Positions 6,997-14,023 of a stretch of 14,985 bases of DNA are shown one piece after another. The notes below the pieces were generated by a model, which saw only the letters and a program-made list of their open reading frames with translations, was not told where the DNA came from and made no database searches. Source of the DNA: an uncultured Verrucomicrobiota bacterium (GTDB lineage Bacteria; Verrucomicrobiota; Verrucomicrobiae; Opitutales; Opitutaceae); assembly GCA_946481225.1 (NCBI GenBank), contig CAMLNJ010000018.1, forward strand, positions 1 through 14,985, read 5' to 3'. Within the stretch, counting starts at the first letter, position 1, and each line of letters starts with the position of its first letter. The position numbers and the translations under genes are program-made.

Positions 6997-7182
6997 TCAA
7001 CGCGATGTTTGGCTCCCAGGCGCGCTCACCTGAAGCGGTTCCCGCGCCTTTATCACCGTCGCAGCAGGAGCTAAACCGTCCTCGATCCGCACATACAGCG
7101 CGGTCTGCTCCGCATCCTTCCCACCGGGAGCGGAAGGCGGCGCCGACTCGCCCGAGGCGACAAGAAACCAACGGCTGTTCAC
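6997..7182 (-). CDS. Possible small protein of 61 residues, function unknown
   Basis: The 251-base gap between the membrane-protein gene and gpsA holds this GTG-started frame, 19 bases after the upstream stop and 46 bases before gpsA. The product is soluble and includes a plausible strand-like stretch (ALYVRIEDG). G/C at third codon positions is about two thirds by my count, above the competing frame in the same gap but below clear genes of this window. A GGAGG abuts the GTG with no spacer, which is poor for initiation. It could be a real small gene, a decayed fragment or noise. If it is not real, I see nothing else in this gap. Confidence 0.3.
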   Translation of the reverse strand: MNSRWFLVASGESAPPSAPGGKDAEQTALYVRIEDGLAPAATVIKAREPLQVSAPGSQTSR

Positions 7183-7201
7183 CCTCCACCGGAAGACGCG
7201 C

Positions 7202-7693
7202 TTACTCAGCCCCCTGCAACACCGAGTATTTCCAGCCCGCCATCGCCGCGAGCACGTAGAACAGGATGTCCATAGGGCTGAACATCACGCCCATGATCTC
7301 GCCCGCCATTTCCACGTTCAGCGCCGAGAGCACCTCGCCGAAAGAAACCTCCTGCGCGCGCGCCACGAGCACGCAACCGGTGAACAAATTCCCCAAGGCG
7401 CAACCCAGCAGCGCGAGCACGGCGCCGATCACGTGATAAGGTTGCCCCGCGCCCCGCCCCGCGAAGCGCATCGCCAAGCCCACGAGAAAACCCACGCCCA
7501 CGGCCATGTATCCGATCTGGAAATTCGTCGCGACGGTGACACCCACCCAGATCGCGGTGCCGACGAGCATCGCCACCACGCCGGCGGCGACCGCGAAAAC
7601 GAGATTGGAGGACGGCGCGACGGGCTCGCGCAAGGAGGCGGAAACCTCGGCCGATGCAGGGGAACCGGAACTGGCGGAGGGATCGAAGGACAT
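7202..7693 (-). CDS. Four-helix membrane protein, function unknown
   Basis: A 163-residue inner-membrane protein that I cannot assign to a named family. The first 30 residues are Ser/Ala/Pro-rich and probably cytoplasmic. Four hydrophobic segments follow at about residues 31-55, 59-77, 87-111 and 141-158. The second contains IGYMAVGVGFLVGLAMR and the third GAVLALLGCALGNLFTG, a glycine-rich tight packing pattern that I recall from uncharacterised small membrane proteins in several phyla. The start at 7693 is preferred over a longer frame beginning at 7780, because GGGGAA lies 4 bases before this ATG and the extra 29 residues are polar and do not look conserved. It is divergent from the oxidoreductase gene and is followed by a possible tiny gene and gpsA. 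Confidence 0.75.
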   Translation of the reverse strand: MSFDPSASSGSPASAEVSASLREPVAPSSNLVFAVAAGVVAMLVGTAIWVGVTVATNFQIGYMAVGVGFLVGLAMRFAGRGAGQPYHVIGAVLALLGCALGNLFTGCVLVARAQEVSFGEVLSALNVEMAGEIMGVMFSPMDILFYVLAAMAGWKYSVLQGAE

Positions 7694-7885
7694 ATTTTCC
7701 CCGACCCCATCGATAAACCGCGCCGTGGCAACAACCAAGCGGACACATTCGCCGCATCGTCGCTCATCGATCCGCCTCACTCACCACGAAGCAAACGGTA
7801 AAGCTCCGTCGCGCTCGCTTTGGAGCCGCCGGATAGCCATTGCACTGGCCTTCCATTCTTTAACGCACGCAACTCCTCCCCCTAG
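7694..7885. promoter_or_regulatory. Divergent intergenic region
   Basis: These 192 bases separate the starts of the membrane-protein gene (minus) and the oxidoreductase gene (plus), so they should hold two outward promoters. ATCGAT occurs twice (near 7711 and 7766). I could not identify a -35/-10 pair with acceptable spacing: TTGCAC at 7840 and TTTAAC at 7859 are only 13 bases apart. No Shine-Dalgarno precedes the plus-strand ATG. Confidence 0.4.
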
Positions 7886-9127
7886 ATGACACCTCCTCCG
7901 ATCCGCGTCGGCATCATAGGCCTCGGCGGTTACGCCGCCCGCCACCACGAAGCCATCCTCCAGCTCGAAGCCTCGGGCGAGGCCCGCCTTGTCTGCACCT
8001 GCGACCCCGCCCCGCGGAATTTCGAGGCCAAGACCGCCGAGTGGAAATTCGCCGCGCGCGGCGTCGCCGTCCACGACGACTACCGGCAGATGCTGGAACG
8101 CCACGCCGGCGAGCTCGACGTCGTCACCGTCCCCACCCCGATTCCGCTCCACGCCGAGATGCACCGCGCCGGCGTCGAGCGCGGACTGTCCGTCTATCTC
8201 GAAAAGCCGCCCACCCTCGACCCCCGCGAGCTCGAGCGCATGATCGCCACCGACGCCAAGGCCAAGGTGCCCACGCTCGTCGGCTTCAATTTCATCACCG
8301 AGCAGCCGCGCCAGGCGATCAAACGCCGCCTGCTCAAGGGCGAGTTCGGCGCTCTCCGCTCCGCGCATCTCCTCGGGCTCTGGCCCCGCGCGACGGATTA
8401 TTTCACCCGCAACAGCTGGGCCGGCCGGCTCGTCGGCGACGACGGCCGCCTCATTCTCGACTCCTGCGTCGGCAACGCGCTCTCCCACCACGTCCACAAC
8501 ATCCTGCATTGGGCCGGCACCGGCGGCCAGGACCGCTGGGCTGCGCCGACCAAAGTGCGCGCCAGCCTCCTCCGCGCCCACGACATCCAAGGGGCGGACA
8601 CCTTCTTCATCGTGATCGAGACCGACACGGGCGTGCCGATCCGCATCGCCCTCACCCACGCCTGCAAGGGCGCGCACATCCACCGCGAAACCCTCGTCTG
8701 CGATCGCGCCACCATCGACTACATCACCAACGACCGCGCCGACATCCGCTGGCACGCCGGCGGCGTGGAGACCGTGCGCTTCGGCGAGTTCGACGCGCAG
8801 GTGGAAAACTTCCGCGCCTTCTTCGCCTGTTTCCGCACCGGCGCCGCGCGTCCGCCCACCACCCTCCCCGACAGCCGGCCCTTCGTCCACCTGCACGCGC
8901 TGTCCTACATCGCCGCGGGTCGCATCCACCGCTTCCCCGCCGACCAGATCGCCAAGGTTACGGGCGAAGACAACCACGCGACCTTCGTGCCGGTGCGCGG
9001 CATCGCGGACGCCGCCGAGCATTTTCTTGCCGACGGCGTCTGGCCCTACGGCAAACCGGGCTCGGCCACGCCGTCGCAGCTCGACCAGCTCGACGCCGTC
9101 GTCCGCCGCATGGCGGCGGAGCGGTGA
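7886..9127 (+). CDS. Gfo/Idh/MocA family NAD(P)-dependent oxidoreductase
   Basis: A 413-residue cytoplasmic oxidoreductase of the sugar or inositol dehydrogenase superfamily. The N-terminal Rossmann fold has VGIIGLGGYAARHH (8-21) and an acidic D40 at the end of the second strand, suggesting NAD(H) preference. EKPP at 106-109 is the family's EKP motif with the catalytic-site lysine (K107). The substrate domain runs from about residue 130 to the end and contains SHHVHN (200-205), where family members carry an active-site histidine. Residues 370-413 form a C-terminal extension beyond the usual 330-370 residue size. The substrate is not evident. It stands alone, divergent from the membrane-protein gene and convergent with the gene at 9177, so there is no pathway context. 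Confidence 0.9.
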   Translation: MTPPPIRVGIIGLGGYAARHHEAILQLEASGEARLVCTCDPAPRNFEAKTAEWKFAARGVAVHDDYRQMLERHAGELDVVTVPTPIPLHAEMHRAGVERGLSVYLEKPPTLDPRELERMIATDAKAKVPTLVGFNFITEQPRQAIKRRLLKGEFGALRSAHLLGLWPRATDYFTRNSWAGRLVGDDGRLILDSCVGNALSHHVHNILHWAGTGGQDRWAAPTKVRASLLRAHDIQGADTFFIVIETDTGVPIRIALTHACKGAHIHRETLVCDRATIDYITNDRADIRWHAGGVETVRFGEFDAQVENFRAFFACFRTGAARPPTTLPDSRPFVHLHALSYIAAGRIHRFPADQIAKVTGEDNHATFVPVRGIADAAEHFLADGVWPYGKPGSATPSQLDQLDAVVRRMAAER

Positions 9128-9141
9128 GCGTAACCCCCAAA

Positions 9142-9178
9142 GAGGAGGCGGACGCGCCAAGGCGCTTCTCACCTCCTC
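9142..9178. terminator. Two-part hairpin between convergent genes
   Basis: An outer 7-bp stem (GAGGAGG at 9142-9148, CCTCCTC at 9172-9178) encloses an inner GCGCC/GGCGC stem (9154-9158, 9161-9165). It overlaps the last bases of the minus-strand membrane-protein gene and starts 15 bases after the oxidoreductase stop. T-runs are absent or weak on both sides, so a bidirectional terminator is only possible. Confidence 0.4.
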
Positions 9179-9896
9179 AATCGGAGGCGAAAAGCCAGAG
9201 CCGCTCCGTGATCTTCTGTTGCCGAGGAAGATAAGAGTTCTGACGCAGCTCCTCCTCCGGGTGGATCAACGCGGCGCCTCGGTCATAAATTCTCACGCCT
9301 ACCCGCCCCAACATCCCGGACCCGCGCTCAAGGACGACGCAATCTCCGTCAATCCAAACCCCTAGCAGCGAACGGCGCCAGTAAGCGGGAATTATCTGCT
9401 CCAGGCGGGTTCGCGCCTTTCGTTGCACATCGCCTTCCTGCCCCCGTTTGGGATCTAGCGCCAAGTGCCCCTTGATTTCCGGCTTCGCCAGCTCTTCCCG
9501 AGCAACCATCGCGATCTGCAAATAAACAGGCTCCGACTCAGGCAACACCGGGCTGGGCGGAACATAAACGCCGCGCGTCATCGCAATACCGCCGATCACC
9601 GCCGCGATTATCCCCAATTTTATCCAAGGCACCCATCGCGCCCGCTCTCGCCGCACCACGCGTCGAATGCCCGCGCAAAGCCAAGCAATGCTCGTGATCG
9701 ACATCGAAAGGAATAGCGGCAGCCCGAATACGATGCCCAAAAAAAGGGCGCCCTCGCGCAGGTCCAGGGCGTCGCGCGGCGTTATTCGGTATTCAAACCA
9801 GATCAGACCGCCCGACAAAATCACCGACCAGACGTAGCCCGGCCACTGGCTGGGAGGTCTCTCGCCCGCAGGTGGAACGTCTGCGGGCGAATTCAT
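9177..9896 (-). CDS. Membrane protein with three helices and a soluble C-terminal domain, function unknown
   Basis: A 239-residue protein that I cannot assign to a family. Hydrophobic segments lie at about residues 18-35, 50-76 and 88-108. Residues 112-239 are soluble and include a charged helix region (about 128-165) and a beta-like part with WIDGDCVVLERGSG and RVGVRIYDRG. An arginine-rich loop (about 78-87) between helices 2 and 3 suggests that this loop is cytoplasmic. It starts 28 bases after the lysA stop on the same strand and may be read through from lysA, though no function links them. Its third-codon G/C content is only about 70% by my count, visibly lower than its neighbours, with CGA, ATA, CTA and TTG codons that are rare elsewhere here. 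This suggests later acquisition or weak selection. Confidence 0.72.
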   Translation of the reverse strand: MNSPADVPPAGERPPSQWPGYVWSVILSGGLIWFEYRITPRDALDLREGALFLGIVFGLPLFLSMSITSIAWLCAGIRRVVRRERARWVPWIKLGIIAAVIGGIAMTRGVYVPPSPVLPESEPVYLQIAMVAREELAKPEIKGHLALDPKRGQEGDVQRKARTRLEQIIPAYWRRSLLGVWIDGDCVVLERGSGMLGRVGVRIYDRGAALIHPEEELRQNSYLPRQQKITERLWLFASD

Positions 9897-9924
9897 CGGA
9901 AATCCAAGGTTAATCTCGCCGGCC

Positions 9925-11232
9925 TTACTTCGTCAGGAACGCCGGCAGCTTCTCGTTCTGGATCTGCTGCTCGAAGGTCTCTCGCGCGTTGATGAGGTCG
10001 CTCGCGGCGCCCTTTACCAGCACCTCGGCGACGAGGCTGCGGGTGTTGTAACGGCTGGCCATCGTGAAGCCGTAGGCGCCGGCGCTCATGAACGCGATGA
10101 ACTCGCCCTCGCCGACCTCCTGCACCTGGCGGTCCTTCGCGAAACAGTCGCCGCTCTCGCACACGGGACCGACGATGTCGGCCGCGATCGCGGCGCGGGT
10201 GGAATCGCGGCGCAACGGCACGATCTCGTGGAAACTGTCATACATCGCGGGACGCACGAGGTCGTTCATCGCGGCGTCCACGATGAGGAAGTTCTTCGAC
10301 TTGCCGCGCTTCAGGTATTCGACGCGCGAGAGGAGCACGCCCGCGTTGCCGACGAGGTAGCGGCCGGGCTCGAGCAGTATCTTCAGGCCGAGCGGGGCGA
10401 GCAACGGGGTAAGCGCCTCGCCATAGGCCTCGGGCGTGAGCGGACGGCTCTCGGCGGGCTGCGAGCTCCACCAGGCGGAATCGCCGCTCGCGAGGGCGTC
10501 CTTGTAGATGATGCCGATGCCGCCGCCGATGGACCAGTAGCTGATGCCATACTTGGCCTTCAACTCGGTGACGAAGGGCGCGACCTTCTTCACCGCCTCG
10601 ACGAACGGCGCGAGGCTCGTGAGTTGGGAGCCGATGTGCATCTGGGCGCCCTTGATCTGGATGTGCGGGAAACGCGCCGCGGTCTCGTAGGCGGCGGCCG
10701 CGTTGGAGAGAGGGATGCCGAACTTGTTGTCCGACTTGCCGGTGGTGATCTTCGCGTGGGTGTGCGCGTCGACGTCGGGATTGATGCGAATGGCGATGGG
10801 CGCCTTCACGCCGAGCTTGCCGGCGACATGGTTGATGCGGGCGATCTCGGGCTCGCTCTCCACATGGAACGCGAATATGCCGTGCTTCAGCGCGAGCTCG
10901 ATCTCAGCCTCGGTCTTGCCGACACCCGCGAAGACGGAGCGCTTGATGTCGCCGCCCGCCGCCAGCACGCGGCGGATCTCGCCGCCGCTCACGAGATCGA
11001 AGCCGGCGCCCAGGTTCGAAAAATGGCGCAGGATCGCGATGTTCGAGTTGGCCTTCATCGCGTAGCAGATCTGGAGGTCCAGGCCCTTCAGCCCCGAGGC
11101 GAGGCGCGTGTAGTTATCGGCCATGGTAGCCGTGCTGTAGACGTAGGTCGGCGTGCCGTAGAGGCGGGCGATCTCGGCGAGGTCGACGCCTTCGCATTGG
11201 AGGTTTTGGCCGACGTAACGGAAGTGGTGCAT
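9925..11232 (-). CDS. lysA: Diaminopimelate decarboxylase
   Basis: A PLP enzyme that decarboxylates meso-diaminopimelate to L-lysine, the last step of lysine synthesis. From the chosen ATG (11232) it is 435 residues, normal for LysA. The alanine-racemase-like barrel holds YAMKAN with PLP-binding K60, HIGSQ (199-203), the glycine-rich phosphate loop GGGIGI (236-241) and EPGR (288-291). The C-terminal domain holds the active-site CESGD (358-362) and SAGAYG (383-388, with Y387). An in-frame ATG at 11304 would add 24 Pro/Arg-rich residues that family members lack, so the shorter start is preferred although no Shine-Dalgarno precedes it. A small gene diverges upstream, and a membrane-protein gene follows after 28 bases. 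Confidence 0.95.
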   Translation of the reverse strand: MHHFRYVGQNLQCEGVDLAEIARLYGTPTYVYSTATMADNYTRLASGLKGLDLQICYAMKANSNIAILRHFSNLGAGFDLVSGGEIRRVLAAGGDIKRSVFAGVGKTEAEIELALKHGIFAFHVESEPEIARINHVAGKLGVKAPIAIRINPDVDAHTHAKITTGKSDNKFGIPLSNAAAAYETAARFPHIQIKGAQMHIGSQLTSLAPFVEAVKKVAPFVTELKAKYGISYWSIGGGIGIIYKDALASGDSAWWSSQPAESRPLTPEAYGEALTPLLAPLGLKILLEPGRYLVGNAGVLLSRVEYLKRGKSKNFLIVDAAMNDLVRPAMYDSFHEIVPLRRDSTRAAIAADIVGPVCESGDCFAKDRQVQEVGEGEFIAFMSAGAYGFTMASRYNTRSLVAEVLVKGAASDLINARETFEQQIQNEKLPAFLTK

Positions 11233-11295
11233 GGCGGGTTTCTGAGAATCGATAACAGGAGGTGAAAAGGGCCTACTTGGCGGGTTTCCCCTTGC

Positions 11296-11323
11296 GGAGA
11301 CCATCTAAAATTTCACGGTCTCC
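11296..11323. promoter_or_regulatory. Inverted repeat between divergent lysA and small gene, candidate operator
   Basis: GGAGACC (11296-11302) and GGTCTCC (11317-11323) form a perfect 7-bp inverted repeat with an AT-rich 14-base spacer that contains TAAAAT (11306-11311), close to a sigma-70 -10 box. It sits in the only gap between two divergent genes. It could be a regulator site overlapping a promoter or an RNA hairpin. I find no well-spaced -35 for either direction. Confidence 0.35.
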
Positions 11324-11348
11324 CACCTCAGAAAAAAGGCTGATCCTG

Positions 11349-11618
11349 ATGCTGCGCGTGTTAAAAAATCTCTTTCGTCGTCCGCCCATCCGCATGGGCC
11401 GGGTCGACAACGCGCGCATCCATGGCCGCACCTCGATCCGCAACGCCCAGTTCGTGAGCTTCGTCGACGCCAGCGGCTGTTTCGAGGCGCGCCGGCCCGA
11501 CCGCTTCGACCGCAGGCTGCGCCGTCAAAAACTGGTGCGCGCGATAGCCGCCCTCGCCGGCGCCGGCGGCCTCGGCTGGATCGTGCTCGAGAGCGCGCGG
11601 GCGATCTCGCAGTTCTGA
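11349..11618 (+). CDS. Small protein with one predicted membrane helix, function unknown
   Basis: An 89-residue product with no recognised family. Residues 1-60 are basic and arginine-rich (for example RRPPIRMGRV and RRLRRQ), including a short strand-like part NAQFVSFVDASG. Residues 62-81 are a likely transmembrane helix, giving a C-terminally anchored protein with a cytoplasmic basic domain by the positive-inside rule. The start is the ATG at 11349 with AAGG 9 bases upstream. The frame is open back to a GTG at 11262, but those codons lack the strong third-position G/C bias that begins near 11390, so the start may even be the ATG at 11394. That codon bias is the main evidence that it is a real gene. 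It diverges from lysA and converges with ligA. Confidence 0.62.
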   Translation: MLRVLKNLFRRPPIRMGRVDNARIHGRTSIRNAQFVSFVDASGCFEARRPDRFDRRLRRQKLVRAIAALAGAGGLGWIVLESARAISQF

Positions 11619-11642
11619 ACCGTCGACCGCTTGGGCGAAACA

Positions 11643-11661
11643 CCTCAGCTTCTGGCCGAGG
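11643..11661 (-). terminator. Imperfect hairpin after ligA, possible terminator
   Basis: Directly after the ligase stop, CCTCAGC (11643-11649) pairs with GCCGAGG (11655-11661) with one mismatch and a 5-base loop. TGTTTCG follows on the minus strand, a weak T-stretch. It lies between convergent genes and could serve both. Confidence 0.35.
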
Positions 11662-13854
11662 CTACGGCTGGCCCAGGCGCCGGGCCAATTCCGCCTCGTC
11701 GATCACCTCGATCCCGCGCTCCCGTGCTTTGACAAGCTTTTCGCCCGGCTCGGCGCCGGCGACGACGAGCGTCGTGCGTTTCGTCACCTCCGAGACGACC
11801 TGTGCGCCGGCCGCCGCCAACAACGCCGCCGCCTCGATCCGCGTCCAACGCGTCAACGCGCCCGTAAGCACCACCACCTGGCCGGCCATGGGCCCGCCCG
11901 CGGGTCCCGCTTTTCGCCAAGCGACGCCAACGCCCGCCGCGATCAGCTCGGCCCGCTCTTTCACGCCTTCCGGCGAGGCCAGATAGGCCGCGAGCGCCTT
12001 GGCCGCCGCCGCGCCCAGCTCGGCCCCGCCCTCCGCGGCGAATCGACGCAAGGCCGCCTCGTCCGCCGCCCCCAGCACATCCAATCCATCGTAAGCTTTT
12101 GCCAGCCGTCGCGCCGCCTCGCGGCCGACGCCGGGCCAGCCAAGCGCGTAGATCAAGCGCGCTCCATCCGCCCGTGCCCGCTCGCGAGCCGCGCCGATTG
12201 CCGCGACCAGCTTGTCGGCCGACCGAGCCCCCACCCCGGGCAGCCCGCGCAGATCCTTCGCTTGCAACTGAAACAGATCGCCCGGCGTTCGCACGAGGCC
12301 GCGCGCGACCAATTCCTCGACGAGCACCGGTCCCAGGCCCTCCACCGCCAGCGCGTCCGCCGACGCGAGATGCTCGATGCGCCGCGCCACCCGCGCCGGG
12401 CAATCCGCGTTCACGCAACGATGCGCCGCTTTGCCCGCCTCCCTCGACAGCGGGCCCCCGCAGCCGGGACAGGTCGCCGGCGAGACATACGCCGGGCTCG
12501 CCGGATCCCGGACCGCCAAATCGACGCCGACCACCGCCGGGATGATTTCGCCCGCTTTTTCCACAAACACGACGTCGCCGATGCGCAGGTCGCGACGCGC
12601 GATCTCATCGGCGTTGTGCAACGTCGCCCGCGCGATGATCGAGCCGTCGAGTTCCACCGGAGCGAGCTCCGCGACCGGCGTGAGCACGCCCGTCCGGCCG
12701 ACTTGCCACGTTATGCCCAGCAAGCGCGTCGCCGCCCGCGGTGGCGCGAATTTTCGCGCCACCGCCCAGCGTGGCGCCGTCGGCCCGGTCCCGAGCGCGT
12801 CCTGATCGGCGATCCGCTCCAGCTTCACCACCACGCCGTCCGTGGGAAAACCGCCCGCGTCCCCCGCGCCGCGCAGCGCCTGGATCGCCGCGTTCAGTCC
12901 GCCCGGGCCGCTCGCGATCCTGGCCTCCGCCACGACCGGCAGCCCCCAGGCGACCAGGCGGTCGCGGAACTCGCCCAAAGACGCGGGGCGGCCCGCGGCC
13001 GGCCCCCACGCGCCCCAACCATGGCATACCAGCTCCAGACGACGCGCCGCGATCTCGTCCGTATTCTGCAAACGAATACTTCCGGCCGCCACGTTGCGGG
13101 GATTGGCGAAGGCCGCCTCGCCCGCGGACAACCGCTCGTCGTTGATACGGGCCAGCTCCGCGAAAGGCAGGAAAATCTCGCCGCGCAGCTCGACCACCTC
13201 CGGCCACGGAGCCGCGCCGTCCTCGCGGAGCCGCTCCGCCACTCCGCTCACCGCGAGCGCGTTGGCCGTGATGTCGTCGCCCTCCGCCCCGTCGCCGCGC
13301 GTCGTGGCGCGCACGAGCCGGCCGCGCTCGTAGGTGAGGCTGACCGCGACGCCGTCGTATTTCGGCTCCACGCGAAACACCGGATCCCCGCCCCCGATCC
13401 GGGTCGCCGCGCGCGCCGCGAACGCCGTGATTTCCTCGTCGGAGTAGGCCTTGTCCAAGCTCAGCATCGGCACGCGATGCCGGTGCGTGGCAAAGCTCCC
13501 GCTGCGATCGTCGCCCACGCCGCCTCCGTTCGCGGACGCGGGCACCTCCTCGTTTGACGGGAAACGCGCCTCCAGCGCGCGCAGCTCGGCCTTCAGCGAA
13601 TCGTATTCGAAATCACTGATGATCGGAGCGGCTTTCTTGAAATAGAGCTCGTCGTGCCGCGCGATCTCGCGGCGCAGCGCCAGAATCCGCGCCCGGCCGG
13701 CTTCCGGCGAAAGAGCCGGCGCGGCGACCGCCGACGGCGCTTCGGCTTGCGCGCCAGCCACCGGGGTCCCGGCCGCAGGCAACACGCCTCCGAGCAAGAC
13801 CGCGACCACCAGGCCCCCGATCCATTCCGCGCGACGAAAGCGAACCGTCATCAT
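11662..13854 (-). CDS. ligA: NAD+-dependent DNA ligase (LigA type) with N-terminal signal peptide
   Basis: It seals DNA nicks using NAD+. From the ATG at 13854 it has 730 residues. Residues 1-37 look like a signal peptide: RFRR, a hydrophobic core at about 11-28, then AGAQA. Domain Ia follows (Y71, D81, Y84, D85), then KYDG with AMP-accepting K165, TRGDG, LRGEIF, DGVVVK and WAVARKF, so all nucleotidyltransferase motifs are intact. Next come the OB fold, a zinc finger of four cysteines (462, 465, 480, 485), helix-hairpin-helix repeats and a BRCT domain (about 656-730). AGGAGG lies 9 bases before this ATG, and ATGs at 13860 and 13851 are near-equivalent. The frame stays open to 13983, but that part overlaps the mdh terminator. 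An internal GTG at 13761 could give a cytoplasmic form but has a weaker ribosome site. Confidence 0.93.
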   Translation of the reverse strand: MMTVRFRRAEWIGGLVVAVLLGGVLPAAGTPVAGAQAEAPSAVAAPALSPEAGRARILALRREIARHDELYFKKAAPIISDFEYDSLKAELRALEARFPSNEEVPASANGGGVGDDRSGSFATHRHRVPMLSLDKAYSDEEITAFAARAATRIGGGDPVFRVEPKYDGVAVSLTYERGRLVRATTRGDGAEGDDITANALAVSGVAERLREDGAAPWPEVVELRGEIFLPFAELARINDERLSAGEAAFANPRNVAAGSIRLQNTDEIAARRLELVCHGWGAWGPAAGRPASLGEFRDRLVAWGLPVVAEARIASGPGGLNAAIQALRGAGDAGGFPTDGVVVKLERIADQDALGTGPTAPRWAVARKFAPPRAATRLLGITWQVGRTGVLTPVAELAPVELDGSIIARATLHNADEIARRDLRIGDVVFVEKAGEIIPAVVGVDLAVRDPASPAYVSPATCPGCGGPLSREAGKAAHRCVNADCPARVARRIEHLASADALAVEGLGPVLVEELVARGLVRTPGDLFQLQAKDLRGLPGVGARSADKLVAAIGAARERARADGARLIYALGWPGVGREAARRLAKAYDGLDVLGAADEAALRRFAAEGGAELGAAAAKALAAYLASPEGVKERAELIAAGVGVAWRKAGPAGGPMAGQVVVLTGALTRWTRIEAAALLAAAGAQVVSEVTKRTTLVVAGAEPGEKLVKARERGIEVIDEAELARRLGQP

Positions 13855-13862
13855 GCGCATCA

Positions 13863-13868
13863 CCCTCC
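13863..13868 (-). promoter_or_regulatory. Shine-Dalgarno that sets the ligA start
   Basis: On the minus strand the order is AGGAGG, then GTG, ATG, CGC, ATG, ATG. The spacing is 3 bases to the first ATG (13860), 9 to the second (13854) and 12 to the third. This is the best ribosome-binding site I saw in the window. It places the signal-like segment inside the translated protein. Confidence 0.75.
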
Positions 13869-13922
13869 TGCCATGCGGCTTGCACGCAAACAGGAAACAC
13901 GACGCGGTGCGCGAGCGGACGC

Positions 13923-13953
13923 AAAAAGCCCGCCCTCCAAACGGGGGGCGGGC
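13923..13953 (-). terminator. Intrinsic terminator of mdh
   Basis: On the minus strand, GCCCGCCC (13953-13946) pairs perfectly with GGGCGGGC (13935-13928) around a 10-base loop that can add two more pairs, followed by TTTTT (13927-13923). It lies about 70 bases after the mdh stop and about 70 bases before the ligA start, so ligA should have its own promoter or depend on read-through. Confidence 0.88.
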
Positions 13954-13982
13954 GACAAAGAATCCGGGCGGAACCGGATCCA

Positions 13983-14012
13983 CGGGCGGTTTTCCCGCCC
14001 GGGCCGGGCGGG
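13983..14012 (-). promoter_or_regulatory. Two mutually exclusive hairpins in the mdh 3' region
   Basis: CCCGCCCG (13994-14001) can pair with CGGGCGGG (14005-14012; 8 bp, 3-base loop). Alternatively, CCGCCCG (13995-14001) can pair with CGGGCGG (13983-13989; 7 bp, 5-base loop). Both use the same strand, so only one forms at a time. They lie 12 bases after the mdh stop, ahead of the main terminator, and may protect the mRNA 3' end or modulate termination. Confidence 0.35.
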
Positions 14013-14023
14013 ACAGGGGCCGC

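Noticed and set aside
7781..9172. Long minus-strand frame of 463 codons opposite the oxidoreductase
   Set aside because: It is an antisense shadow. The plus-strand protein has the Rossmann motif and EKPP, and the antisense product has no recognisable domain.
10228..11265. Plus-strand frame of 345 codons opposite lysA
   Set aside because: It is an antisense shadow of lysA with low-complexity charged composition.
12262..13557. Plus-strand frame of 431 codons opposite ligA
   Set aside because: It is an arginine-rich shadow frame. LigA motifs on the minus strand are complete.
13855..13983. Longer ligA start at 13983
   Set aside because: The extra 43 residues would overlap the mdh terminator (13923-13953) and lie upstream of the AGGAGG site that serves the ATGs at 13851-13860.
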